Shown: positions 33,239 to 44,352, numbered from the stretch's first letter. The stretch: DNA of 64,000 nucleotides from Rheum nobile (GCA_027886185.1 WOAB01000619.1:5890001-5954000), one strand, 5' to 3'. Notes: generated from the sequence alone by a model not told the origin. Program-made: numbers and translations.

Positions 33239-36200
33239 TGAAATACCCCAAAGGTTATAAAAATGGCAAAATGGTAAAAACAATTTTTATCGAGACTATT
33301 AAGTCTGGAAAATGGGTAAATTAAAGGGTGAATTATTACTTTGACTATATAAGTCAACAAAGCTGAAATTGGGGAGGAAGGAAATCAGGAAATGGGCGAA
33401 CGCAGGACCCCGAACTTCGTCTCCTTCGTGAAGCTCCCACTGCGCAGCTGTGCTCCTTCCGACTCCCTGCCCAACCGCTTCTCCTCCGGCGAGCTTGACC
33501 CGGACCACCGCCGTTCGTCTCCTCTTCCTCCTCTGTTTGCTGGACAGCTCGCTGGTGTTCATTGCAGTTCATGGCTATTGTTGCTGCATTTTGCTGCTGG
33601 GGTTGTGCTCGCTGTTGTTGGGTTGTGCCGCCGTCGCCACTGCTGGTGGTCGCTGCTGTACTCCGATGACGAGAGGGGGGCGATTCCGATGACTGTGGTT
33701 GCTGGTGTGCGAATTCCCCACTGAAGACGGAGTTGTTGTCGTCACGTCCTGTTGCTCGGTGGTGCGGTGTTGTTGAGCTGCTGTCCGGTGTAGTTGGTTC
33801 GTGTGGTGGCTAGGGTTGTCGACAAGGTAAGATGATGAGTTAAGGGTTAATTCGATTTTGGCTGAATTTTTGTATGTGTTCGAATTGATATTGTGTGGTT
33901 CGAATTGATGTTGTATAGTGGTCCGAATTGATGTTGATTTATCCTTCGTGGGCAGTGGAAGAGCAATTTCGTGAGCCATTGGGTTGATTTTTGTAGGTGT
34001 GATTGCTGAATTTTATGAAGGTATTATTTAGGGTTTGAATTTGGGGGTTTTTCTAGTTGTGGCTTGGTATGAATTTAACGCCAGGGTTTTGCTCGGATTG
34101 ATTTCGCAGGTTCGTTCGAGTGGTTTGGAGACCTCTGGGGTCGTTGCGGTTCGACTTGAGGCAAGATGATCCTTGCTAACTTATATATTTTTTATAAATT
34201 GATTTATGCTTAATTTATTTCATAATTAAGTTTACCGTTGCTTGGTTGAATATGGGTATGTGCGTGTGATATGATTTGTCTTGTATCGTATTTGATTAAA
34301 TGTTGACGTGGTAGTCAATTGTGACTAAATGTGAATGATTGTTGTTGATAGTGTCTGTTGACACGTGTGTGTGTGTGTTGGATCGTGTGTGTGTGTTGGA
34401 TTGAATGTGTGTGTGTGTGTATGGATCGTATGTGTGTGTTGGATTGAATGTGTGTGTGTGTGGATCGTATGTGTGTGTTGGATTGAATGTGTGTGTGTGT
34501 GTGTGTGTGGATCGTATGTGTGTGTTGGATTGAATGTGTGTATGCGTGTGTTGGATTGTGTGTGTGAATGTGTGGGTACATTAGTAATTGTCCCGTGTTG
34601 TAGATGGACTGATGTGGTTTGATTGGATTATTGATTTTAAAGTTACTTGGGTGAATATATATATATATGTGTGATATTGTGTGATGATGTGTGTGTGAGG
34701 ATATGTGATAATGTGTGATGTTGTGTGTGTGATGATATGTGATAATGTGTGATGAGGTGTGGTTATGTGATTTTGACTGTCGTCGTGTTGTTTGATTGGT
34801 TGGTATGGTGATGGATAGTGGGTTTTGGAGGTTGTGAATTGTCTCACCTTGGTGATGTGGGGGTGGAGACGGAGATGTTGTGAATTGTCTCACCTTGGTG
34901 ATGTGGGGGTGGAGACGGAGATGTTGTGAATTGTCTCACCTTGGTGATGTGGGGGTGGAGACGGAGATGTTGTAAATTGTCTCACCTTGGTGATGTGGGG
35001 GTGGAGACGGAGATGTTGTGAATTGTCTCACCTTGGTGATGTGGGGGTGGAGACGGAGATGTTGTGAATTGTCTCACCTGGTGATGTGGTGGTGGAGACG
35101 GAGGTTGGATTGGAGGTGTTGGTGGTTGTGTGTGTTGGTTGTGTTGAATGTTGGTTGTGTACTTGATTAAGTGGTTGTGTTAATGATATTGGTTGTGTAC
35201 CTGAATACGTGGATTTGTGATGAATGTTGATTATGTACTTGACTAAGTGGTTGTGTTGGTAATTTGGTTGTATGTTGATAATTGGGTTATGTTGGATGTT
35301 GATTGTTATTAGTTGTGGTTGTGGGCCATTGTTGGTCATTGGTTGTGGTTGTTAAATTACGTGTGTTTAGTGGTTGATTGTATCTGGTCAAGGTGGTAAT
35401 TTCTGTTGGTATGGTTGTTGGTAGCTAGTGGGTTATGAAGCTCGGTTGCGTTGATTGAGTGTTTAGATTGGTTTCCCATCTTGAGGGTGTGAGCCAATAC
35501 GAGTTGAGTTTGATGTATGAGTTGTAGTCTAGGGTGATGAACCGGCAGCACCAGAAGGGTGGCTGGCCTGGACCGTTATTTAGGTTATGATTGTGTTATG
35601 TGATAATTATCTCGTTGATGCTTATGTGTTTGTGGATGTGCAGATTAATTGAATTTGTTGTGTAGTGCAGTAGTGAGTTCAATCTTATTGGTTAGCTTTG
35701 GTTGTAAGTCGGTAATAAGAGATTGTGTATGTGCATGGAGTTGGATTGGAGGTATTAGTATTGAAGAGGAAGTTGGATTGGACCGTTCTATTCGTTTATG
35801 TTTGTGATGAGTTTGAGGTTGGATAGAAAGAGGTTAGTATCATGTAGAGTTGAATAAGGATGAGTAATGGTTGATTTATGTGATAGCGTGTGTTATGTTG
35901 TGTTTTGATGTGTGATTGGATAGTTGGTTTAGGTGTTGAGAGTCTCGCCGGTGATGGGTTGGAATGAATTGTGTTGGAGTTATTGCGTTTAAGAGTTGAG
36001 CTCTTTTGGTTGTATGGTCGGATAATGTGTTGGTATATATATATATCTTATTTTGGTTGAATTGATTGATATTATATTGATTGTTATTGTTTGAACTGTT
36101 TGGGCTCGGCTAGTCTTGCCATAGTCTTTCAAAAGACTGACCAACCTCGGTTTACGTGCCATGGTTGGCTGGGGTATCGGGTCCCCCAGTCAATCAGGCT

Positions 36201-36568
36201 TTGCAGATTTAGCGCCAGCTAGGAGGATCCTGATCACCGTCGATTTTGGAGTCGAGAACTCTACTTTTGGTTTGAGACTTTGACTTGATTGTATGTATCG
36301 TTTTGGTTTTGGACCTTGAAGTGGTCGAACTTGTTGTATTGGCTTTTGGCTTTTGGTCTTTGGTTGTTGGTTTCTGGTTTGTAAATTGTAGTACTTTCTG
36401 TATGTTAAGTTGATTATGGTTTCAACTTTGGACAGGTTTTACAGGTTTTTCCGCTGTGCTGCTTTTGGTATATATTATGTATGGGATATGTTTGCAAATT
36501 TTTATTTCACCCGCCTTATAGTCCTTCGGGACTATGGCACTGTAGCACCTCTAGCCCGGGGTGTTACA
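33239..36568 (+). repeat. 3' LTR of the large gypsy element
   Basis: It is the partner of 28452-31773. The two differ mainly by unit number in the GT tract and by scattered substitutions. Confidence 0.9.
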
Positions 36569-36573
36569 ACCAT

Positions 36574-37210
36574 TGTAATATTTGGTGATGAATTAGAGCT
36601 CTATCCAGCTTTTCATAAATGTTGTTAATTTCTGTTTTGTTTTTTTGCCAGGTGAAAGTATTCCCTTGTATTGGGATGTCTAATAATTCGCATTCATTTT
36701 TAAAATGTCTTCACCTAGCAAATTTTGTTAGATGTGGGGTAGAGCCCCCAAGTTTTTCGGTAGGATCTTGTATTTCATTAAGGTCACCCATAACAATACA
36801 GGGATAGGCACTATTTTTGATAAATGCAATAATATTTTCCCAGAAATCATTCTTACTGGATTCATTCGGGGGGGCATAGGTAAGAATGAGCATCACTTTA
36901 ATGTTTATGCAAAGGTTCGTATATTTAATACTGATAAAAATCTTGATTCTATTTGATCCATCTCCAATATTTCATTTGTTAATTGGTATGTTTTCAACAT
37001 AACGCAGATGCCGCTTGAGAAGCCCATAGCAGGCACACAATGGAATTGATCAAATCCAGCTTTTTTCTGGACTTTTTCACTAGGTTATTTGTTTGTTCTT
37101 GTTTCAAATAGAGCGAGTACTTGGACTCGTTCTATTTTACAAAAGGCTTCAATATCCATCCATAATGTTTTCTTTCCAATTCCACGACAATTCCACGTTG
37201 TAATCTTCAT
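36574..37210 (-). pseudogene. LINE ORF2 N-terminal part: APE-type endonuclease
   Basis: ORF2 starts at ATG 37210 with MKITTWNCRGIG, the canonical start of plant L1 endonuclease (TWNCRG motif). Frame 36711-36896 gives LTYAPP and MGDLNEI, the GDLN metal site. Stops and a frameshift (near 36900-37090) inactivate it. The domain nicks target DNA to prime reverse transcription. It continues into RT after the gypsy insertion. Confidence 0.85.
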
Positions 37211-37233
37211 AAAAAACCAATTAAAAGATTTCC

Positions 37234-39138
37234 CTATGTGCATAGACATTTAGGGGTCTTATTCTGTAATATATTATGTGTAGTCATAACCTTTTGTTTG
37301 TTGTAAGAACAAAGCTTCCACGGGTAGGGGAAAATTCGACTGGAAGTACCCATTTTCCACCTAAGGTTAATAAGGTAGGTACAATCCATGTTTAGTATTC
37401 TGTTTCTTTTATGCCCAAAGTTGTAAAACCTTACTAGGAAAGCGCAAGGTCCAAAAGTTGTTGGTTCATTCAGACGTAAGTTGTTATAATTTTTCTTTTG
37501 GTTATAACAGATGTACATTATTTCGGCCATAAAGTGGTGCTGATAGCTTTCTTTCTGCAATTTAGAGTGCTCAATATTCTGATTAATATGTAGTTGTTCC
37601 CGCACTGCTGACATAAGCAAATTCTGGAAATGAGAGCTATCAATATGTATAAGCATTTCATGCCTTAAGTATGTAAGGGGTATATGTTGTTGATCGATAG
37701 TACACTCACAAAGCCTATGTGAGGTTCTTATTTTGATTGAGCCAAATTTATTCATGGTCATATATATCATCAAGCAAAATGTATATCTAATGATATGTTC
37801 TGATTGTAAGCCATGGTAAATAGCATCAAAATTCAGGGATTTCATAGGTATTGGTGTGTATATAATTGTTTCAGAAGTATTGTAGAAATCTTCCTTATCA
37901 GAGAAGTACAAACTTTTCAGATAAAAATCAAAGATACATAGGAAAACATGAATTTCCAGACAGTGTATGTCTCTTGTACGAGAATGAGGATTCTTTTTTG
38001 ATTTGACACAACCCTTAAAAAGGGGTGATATACAATCATAAAACTTCAACATAATAGTTGGTTGTTCATATTTGTACATCCACCATTTCTGTGAGAGATG
38101 GCCATGTAGCATGGGTCTAAGTTGGTAGTAGAGTTTGTTCAAGGTCTGTTTGTTCAGGGTATGTTTGTTCAAAAAATAATATTGATTCAGGCTCTCAGTT
38201 TCATCAGCAGGCTGATGATATTCTCCATTGTTTGGTTTCTTGGTTTGTGAGATGATGTAGCACAGGAAAACCTGGAAACAGATCATATAATTCAAGTTAT
38301 AATGAGCATATTTATGTAGGCGAGTGTTGAGAAAGGAGTAGAAATCCACTTCAATAAAGCTGATAAGCCAAATGTAGGTTTTACAAACCAAATACCTGCC
38401 AATTATCTGTAGTACCAACACAGATAGGACCAGACCGACAAGTAATTTCCAAATCTCATGGTAATAATCTTGATTAATACAAGGGAGAAACCGGGGAAGA
38501 AAGGAGTAAGCAACAAAGGAAGAATTACCATTACCTTCCCTACCAATAGTGTCAACATATTTATTCCACAGAGAAGAATTTCTACAGTTTCGAGGGTAAT
38601 AAATCCAGAATTTTTTGGTCAACATAACAGAGCCATTCCAGTACAAATGGTATTTAACCTTATTCAAAGCATTCAAGCAAGATTCCTTATGGTAATGGAT
38701 AGCAATACCCAGAAAGAGTATAGATTCATACCATTCATAATTGTAGATCCATACAACATCAATAATTGTAGATCTATACAAGCATTCAACACTAAGGATA
38801 ATAATTTCAGTTTTATAATTAGAAATAATTGGTTGTTCAGTAAAATATCTAAAAAGATACAAATACTTTAATCTAAATAGTCCAACAACTTTGATCAAGG
38901 TATAATTTGGTCCCAAGAGATAATATATCAAAGATATATATCTCCCAGTCTGTTTGTTCAGATGGTCAGGGTTCAAGTGTTTGTTATGTTTCAACATAGG
39001 AGGTTGATTTGCGAACTGATGGATGTGATTTCCTTCAGTAAAAGGCCACTTCTGTATAATCTCAAAGTCTATCACATCAAGGCACAGCAAATACATTCTG
39101 GTGGAGTCAAAATTGTTCAAATGTAAATATTTGTTCAA
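37234..39138 (-). CDS. Unrecognised 634-codon ORF at the LINE ORF1 position
   Basis: A single uninterrupted minus frame runs from 39138 to 37234 and ends 24 bases before the ORF2 ATG. Composition is rich in Ile, Tyr, Leu, Asn and His, with hydrophobic stretches (WKLLVGLVLSVLVLQIIG). A degenerate (LN)KQT motif recurs (HLNKQTGRY, HTLNKQTLNK). Plant L1 ORF1 proteins normally have an RRM- or DUF4283-like domain and a CCHC knuckle. I see neither here. The other frames are closed. It could be a divergent ORF1, or an AT-rich 5' region whose frame has stayed open by chance. Position and element length favour membership of the LINE. Confidence 0.4.
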   Translation of the reverse strand: MNKYLHLNNFDSTRMYLLCLDVIDFEIIQKWPFTEGNHIHQFANQPPMLKHNKHLNPDHLNKQTGRYISLIYYLLGPNYTLIKVVGLFRLKYLYLFRYFTEQPIISNYKTEIIILSVECLYRSTIIDVVWIYNYEWYESILFLGIAIHYHKESCLNALNKVKYHLYWNGSVMLTKKFWIYYPRNCRNSSLWNKYVDTIGREGNGNSSFVAYSFLPRFLPCINQDYYHEIWKLLVGLVLSVLVLQIIGRYLVCKTYIWLISFIEVDFYSFLNTRLHKYAHYNLNYMICFQVFLCYIISQTKKPNNGEYHQPADETESLNQYYFLNKHTLNKQTLNKLYYQLRPMLHGHLSQKWWMYKYEQPTIMLKFYDCISPLFKGCVKSKKNPHSRTRDIHCLEIHVFLCIFDFYLKSLYFSDKEDFYNTSETIIYTPIPMKSLNFDAIYHGLQSEHIIRYTFCLMIYMTMNKFGSIKIRTSHRLCECTIDQQHIPLTYLRHEMLIHIDSSHFQNLLMSAVREQLHINQNIEHSKLQKESYQHHFMAEIMYICYNQKKNYNNLRLNEPTTFGPCAFLVRFYNFGHKRNRILNMDCTYLINLRWKMGTSSRIFPYPWKLCSYNKQKVMTTHNILQNKTPKCLCT

Positions 39139-39157
39139 AGATTCTTTGTTCGAAAGT

Positions 39158-39294
39158 AAGGATCTACTCTAGCAAAGTAGCAATTGCAATTGCAAATCTA
39201 TCACGCTTTCCACTTTGAGTTCTAACAAAGTAGCAATTACAAATCATTTTCCGCTTTAGAATTTAGAAAAAGCGTATGCAAGGATCTACTCTAG
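39158..39294 (+). repeat. Short duplicated blocks at the LINE 5' junction
   Basis: AAGGATCTACTCTAG occurs at 39158-39172 and 39280-39294, and caaagtagcaatt at 39173 and 39225. The second LINE target copy GCTTTCCACTTT (39205-39216) lies between them. This looks like a local tandem duplication or templated filler DNA at the junction. Confidence 0.6.
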
Positions 39295-40519
39295 AGTTAG
39301 TTTAACTGTCCATTTTTTGGTGTGAAAACGGAAACAACTATTTCAGTCCTTCGTATAGCGTTTGGTGGCACTGTGGCAGGTTATTGATTTTGTCATTCAA
39401 CCCAAAGCAATTTTGTTTCCTTTCAAAATTTGGGAAGTAACAATCATTTTCTACCCACAAACCCCTACTCCCGACTCCCACCCATCTCTCAACTTTCTCT
39501 TCCCACCTCCTACCTCCCAAATTTTGGTGGCAGTGGTGGTGAGGACTCGAACAAGGGTTGCGGGAGGGGCTTCGACGGCTCGCAGGCTATGCTCCACAAC
39601 GGGGACAACGTTGGAAGGCGACAAAGCTTTCCATTGAAGTTGTGAAGAGTTTGCTGTAAGCGACTTTGGCGAGGTCATTGTTGTCAACGACTCCAGGCAT
39701 GCTCTAGCAGGTGCACGGAAAGGATGGTGGTGACTCGTGGGTTTGGCCTCCGGCGAAGACAAAGGCAGCGTCAGGTGGCGAGACAACAACGACCTTCTCC
39801 GGTTGCGAACAGAGGTGGCATAGATCGGAGGAAAAGCAATTGTAGAAATTGCCGGATTTTGAATGTAAAACAAGAAAATCTTATATGAGAAGTTTGGGGC
39901 TTTTTTTACAATCCTTTACCCTTCTACTCAAACCAAACAAATTTGAGATATAATGGAGTTGTTTTCCAATCAGTTTATGTTTCCCTTTGTACAACCAAAC
40001 GGGCCCTAAGTCACTAGTAACAACTTTCAAAAGCTTAAAGAGTAACCACATTAGCAAGGTTCTTGCATTTAAATGCTAAAAAACAAATACATGGAATCCA
40101 GACTTAAGTTTTCCTATTTGGGCTTTATCAATAACAAGCAAAAAATGGTGTAAAAAATGACGCCGCTACTGAAAACACTCCCAGAAACCCTACCCCCTCC
40201 AGCTGCCTCCTTCCCCTAGAATTTCATATCCAACAAAAATCATATCCAAAAATTTCAATCGATCCTTTCCAATGGCAGCCATGAACACTTCTTCATCTGC
40301 CAAACAAGAGTCGAGTAGAACAATTGAAACCATGAACGAAAACAGTGGGGCGTTTTGGAGTCTCGACGCTCTGGGCGTCTCGACGACTTCCATTTAGTTG
40401 TTTTGCTTGATTTTTAGAGGTGTATTCTTTCCAAACAAGATTAGAAATTACCACCACGCCCCGAACCCTAAAAAAGCTCCTAGAAATGAAAAATGCCACC
40501 CCGAACCCAAATTTTTTTA
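39295..40519. other. Intergenic DNA, no recognised gene
   Basis: The segment 39450-39870 is GC-richer, with open frames on both strands (39362-39637 plus, 39451-39873 minus), but neither resembles a known family. A 42-codon ATG frame at 40272-40397 (start MAAMNTSSSAKQESS) has a plausible leader but no recognisable product. The end of a possible MITE (caaccaaacgggccctaag) is at 39992-40010. Confidence 0.4.
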
Positions 40520-41088
40520 GAGTCCGTTTCACGTGCGAAATATGCTTACCGTGCGAAATGAGAAGCGGTCGCGTTCATTCGAGTTTATAAATAGACACCA
40601 CATGTTCATTTTATGAGCGGTAATGTTCATTATCTGGGGGGTAATATTCAAGGGCACTTACTGTTAAAAAAAAGGGGGGGGGGGGATAGTGAATAGTGAC
40701 GCGGTGACATAACCGTAAATATGGCGATTTTTTTTTTCGGTCAACAAATTTATTTATTTATTTTTATTTATTGTCTCTGATCGTTCTGGAATAGACAATT
40801 ATTAACGTTCACATATAAGTACTATATGTTCATTGTATGTGCCGTATAAGTTCACATATAACATGATCATGTTCCAACACATGTCTTTGAACATTCAGTG
40901 CTTATTTGTGAACGTGAATGTACAAATAAATGAACATCTAGTGCTTATTCGTAAACCTTCTATATAGGCTTTTCCAGAATGATCACGGGACGAAAATGAG
41001 AAAAAAAAATGTTGACAAAAAAAAAACGTACGGCCGAGATTGCTTCGCATTTCGCACGGGAAGCCTATTTCGCACGGGAACCCAAATC
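40520..41088. mobile_element. Mutator-like MITE
   Basis: Left end GAGTCCGTTTCACGTGCG and right end (reverse complement) GATTTGGGTTCCCGTGCG lead into nearly identical CGAAATAnGCTT.CCGTGCG blocks, about 45 bp of inverted repeat. Direct repeats AATTTTTTTA flank it at 40510-40519 and 41089-41098. A 9-10 bp duplication fits Mutator-type elements, but it is low-complexity. It holds no coding content, a G homopolymer near 40675-40684 and several ttcacatat/gtgaacgt blocks. Confidence 0.65.
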
Positions 41089-41098
41089 AATTTTTTTA

Positions 41099-41990
41099 AT
41101 CTGAAGTCCATTTTGTTGGGGCTTCAATCCATCCCCCAACAGACCTCCCTTCCATTCTTCAAGCTTCATCCATGACTAAATACAAGTGAACTCGCTCATC
41201 TTCTCTCACACCGCCCCCCTCACCATTCTTACCCCCAAAAATCAATCGATTTGATATTTGTGATGGTTTCACAAGATCTGAACTCAATAGAATGGATTGG
41301 ACTTCTCTGTCTGTCCAGATCTGGTTCGTGGGATGGTGGAAGCTTTTTCTCCCTTGTTTCTTCCATTCTCATTTCAAAAACGAGACCCTTTTTGCAGGAG
41401 AGGAGCTTGGTTGGAGTCGATGGTGGCCATTTCGGTGGGATTTGAAGTAGAAGGCGTAATGTGGCTTCTCTCTTTCCCTCCTTTGGCGAGCATGGCTTCT
41501 CTGAAAAATTGGGTGTGAGGCAATGGCCACCAGATCAGCGACCAAAAACATCTAAAACACCTTGCGGCTTCGTTGGTTCATGCAGGGTTTGTTTTTCATT
41601 CAATTCTGATGTGGAGTTGTTCTTTAGGTTTAATCTGAGATTGTTGTTCCGGTTTAGAGATCGAGATAGTGATCGTGTGATCCCTGGTGGCTTTGTTCGA
41701 CGAAGTGCCTCCAAATTGTATTCTTGGATCTGCTTCCCGGCTGCGTCAACGTCGTGTTGGTTTCTTCCGACCCATGTTTGAGCCTCTCTCAATGTTTAGC
41801 ATATTCGTCTAACTCTTTTCGGTTTTGTTTGTGTTTTCATGCTTTTGTTGTTATTTGTTATTTTTGCTTTTTGATGTTGTTGTTATTTCCCCTTGTCGGT
41901 TGTCCCGACAGCCATTTTTTCGACCTCTTGAGATTTCAGGTTTATGTTTCCTGAAATCTCGAAATCTTACCTTATAAAAAAATAAAAAAT
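41099..41990 (+). other. Possible 5'-truncated LINE or SINE tail
   Basis: The 3' end (atcttaccttataaaaaaataaaaaa, about 41964-41989) resembles the 3' terminus of plant LINEs and SINEs, including the copy at about 4300. The preceding 700 bases have short open frames on both strands (41461-41781 plus is longest) without a recognisable domain. No target duplication was found, so the left limit is unknown. Confidence 0.3.
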
Positions 41991-42100
41991 TAACAAGCAA
42001 AAATGCATCTGCAACTTCTTCAGAAACATATATAGCAGAGGACTACAAGGGCTAAGCTAAATGAACATGAACAAAGAGATATCATCATTTAATTGAAAAT

Positions 42101-42445
42101 TGTTATGAACATTTTAATTACATCTACATCTAGAACATGTTATGTAACACATGTTTAATTTAGTATGAACACAAGTGTTGTATAAGTTTGACAACTTAGG
42201 TAGATTATTGGAGGTAAATAGTAATGGTGAATTATTCATCTTCTTTACCTTGATATTAGTCAAGAATTGTATGTTACCATTGGCCTATAAATAGAGGCTT
42301 TAACCATTGTGAAATATGCACCAACAAAGAGCAAAAATACATCTCTAAAGTTCTTGATCTCTCTCCCTCTCTTCTAATACTTAAAGTTGCGGTAAGTGTT
42401 TCTTTATAAAGGTTTAAGTGATCTTGCCTTAATCACTTCATAACA
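42101..42445 (+). repeat. 5' LTR of the copia element
   Basis: It starts TGTTATGAAC and ends TTCATAACA, with a TATA-like CCTATAAATAG at about 42284-42294. Confidence 0.9.
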
Positions 42446-42447
42446 CG

Positions 42448-42460
42448 TTATCAGCACGAG
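42448..42460 (+). promoter_or_regulatory. Copia primer-binding site
   Basis: TTATCAGCACGAG follows the LTR by two bases. The same context is usual in plant copia elements. Confidence 0.65.
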
Positions 42461-42753
42461 TCTCTAAATACCGCTTGAGCTTCGGGAATCATCAAGGTAC
42501 AAATCTCTACCATTACATTAGTTTAATCATACAAGAAGATTATTACAAAATCGATTTGAGGTGTATGCTCTGTAGTTACCCAAATCGGGATCTTCTACAT
42601 CAGAAACTCAATTTATCTTCCTAGATCTAAAAAAACTTTTTTACTAAAAATGGAAACATAATATCTAGATTCATACAAGGTACAAACAAAACACTAGATT
42701 TGCTTACCTTCTTTTGATGTCTAGCCTTGAACTCTCTTTGTTAATCCTTGATT

Positions 42754-42900
42754 TCACCATTTGAAACGTAAGTAAGTTTTTGCAAATAAGATGATGAGAA
42801 TGATATTGATAATCATGATAAGAACAAGGCAAATGAAAAGCTTGATTAAGAACCGATCATTACTAGCTCTAAGGCAGCGAAGAATCTCATCGTCGGCCAT
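42754..42900 (-). CDS. Antisense small ORF in the copia leader, 48 aa, one membrane segment
   Basis: On the minus strand, ATG 42898-42900 follows a CT-rich leader (ttctttcaaccatttcc) and opens a 48-codon frame ending at TGA 42754. The product starts MADDEILRCLRASNDRF and then has an Ile/Leu-rich segment long enough to span a membrane (FICLVLIMIINIILIILF). The same frame extends upstream to 43074 without being needed. It lies between the copia PBS and gag, opposite to gag. I do not recognise it. It may be a captured plant gene fragment or an antisense element ORF. Confidence 0.35.
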   Translation of the reverse strand: MADDEILRCLRASNDRFLIKLFICLVLIMIINIILIILFAKTYLRFKW

Positions 42901-43328
42901 GGAAATGGTTGAAAGAAAATGGAAGGGGAGATCGAAAATGGAGACGAAAAGGAGAAGATAAGGCCAGTGAAAAAGGGTAATAATGGGTGGCCATAAATAA
43001 AAGAGGGTAAAAGAAAACGGTCGGATTTTAATTGTTCCCGCCAAAATTATCTTCGTATGATTTCTTACTTGCATTATGTCTATACAGTATGATCACTATT
43101 CTAATTCACGCCTTCTGTTTGCATACTATACGCATTCTTTATATAAAGTCTATCTACATGCTATACACATGCTATCTATATACCTATGTTGATATGAAAA
43201 GATAATATGACATGACTTTAACAATTATTCGGCCATATCGTTTCACACATGACTCATAAATCATTCATGCATAATGTTGAACACGCTAGTTAATTTATAT
43301 TATACAACTCTTTATTTCTAGTAACTAA

Positions 43329-44352
43329 ATGGCAAGCATTGTAAAAAGGGAATTTGACATCCTCGAGCTATCAGGCCAGAAATACCTCGAATGGAGGGTT
43401 GATGCCTTAGCTCACCTCAAGGCAAATGGCCTTGAGGGAACGATTGTGGAAAATAATAATACCACGCCCCAGGAGAAGGCGAAAGCCATTGTGTTCCTCC
43501 GCCACCACATACATGAAAGTCTCAAAACTGAGTACTTGTTTGTGGAAGATCCAAAAGAATTGTGGGAGAGCTTAAATGAACGTTATGGACATCAAAATGA
43601 GGTCCTACTCCCACAAGCACTGTACGAATGGAACAATCTAAGGTTCCAGGACTTTAAGTCCATATCTGAGTACAATAGTGCTATACACAGGATCACGTCT
43701 CAGTTGAAACTATGTGGTAATGTGATAACCCAACAAGAGATGTTGGAGAGAACTTTCTCCACTATGCATGCCTCTAATGTTGTGTTACAACAACAATATA
43801 GAGAGAGAGGCTTCAAGAGATACTCTGACTTATTGAAAGTCTTGTTGGTTGCTGAAAAGAATAATGATCTCTTGATGAAAAATCACAATCTAAGGCCTAC
43901 TGGCTCCATAGCAATTCGATAAAAGGTTCCCAGATGGGGATGCCAACGAATATGGGCAACAGTCACGACGCAATAATGGTCGTGGTCGTGGCCGTGGAGG
44001 CCGTGGTGGTCGTGGTGGCTATGGTCGTGGTCAAGGCCACAACAAGGGCCATATTAATTATCGTGGTAATTATGGCCACCAGGGGAATGGCAAGCATAAG
44101 GTCCAGAAGGGTCAAACAAGACCCTCCCATAAATCGAAATCCACTTGCTACAGATGTGGCATGACTGGTCACTGGTCAAGGGTATGCCGTGTAGCTCCAC
44201 ACTTAGTGAAGCTATACCAAAATGAGAAAAATAAAGAAAAGGCTACCGAGACCAATCATATTGAAGGTGTGAGTAATTCACACGTGACCAGTCTGGATGT
44301 CGAAAATTTCCTCAATTTTGATAATTACGATGACTCTGTCTTAGAGGCTTAA
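43329..44352 (+). pseudogene. Copia gag, one frameshift
   Basis: ATG 43329 (MASIVKREFDILELSG) starts a copia-type gag (UBN2 region). One frame runs to 43922. After a frameshift a glycine/arginine-rich stretch and a CCHC zinc knuckle (CYRCGMTGHWSRVC, about 44149-44190) continue to a stop at 44350-44352. The knuckle binds the element RNA in the particle. The rest of the family's gag is intact in sequence. Confidence 0.85.

Larger units (their letters stand above)
28452..36568 (+). mobile_element. Ty3/gypsy element with 3.3 kb LTRs and a gutted interior (LARD-like)
   Basis: The LTRs 28452-31773 (3322 bp) and 33239-36568 (3330 bp) are nearly identical by eye and start TGAAATACCCC and end GGTGTTACA. 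An initiator-Met PBS (31779-31790), a PPT (33225-33238) and an exact ACCAT duplication complete it. The interior is only 1465 bp and holds fragments of an RNase H and no complete gene. This matches the definition of a large retrotransposon derivative. The LTR type (3 kb, TGTAACACCCC-like ends) suggests the Tekay/Del chromovirus group, which is an inference from LTR form. It sits in the LINE between endonuclease and RT. Confidence 0.9.
21551..39204 (-). mobile_element. Full-length-like L1 LINE, split by two later insertions
   Basis: The minus strand reads: possible ORF1 (39138-37234), ORF2 start at ATG 37210, endonuclease, [gypsy insertion 28452-36568], RT, [hAT insertion 22749-26074], Cys/His segment, RNase H, end near 21654, A-rich tail seen as T-rich DNA at 21551-21582. 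Removing the two insertions and one target copy of each leaves about 6.2 kb, the usual size of a plant L1. Probable 12 bp target duplications flank it. The element is inactive: ORF2 has several stops. Confidence 0.8.

Noticed and set aside
38458..38871. 137-codon plus-strand frame
   Set aside because: It lies opposite the longer minus frame and shows no domain.
39353..40010. Possible MITE with gcgtttggtgg / ccaaccaaacgggccc ends
   Set aside because: The inverted match is only about ten bases and no target duplication was found.
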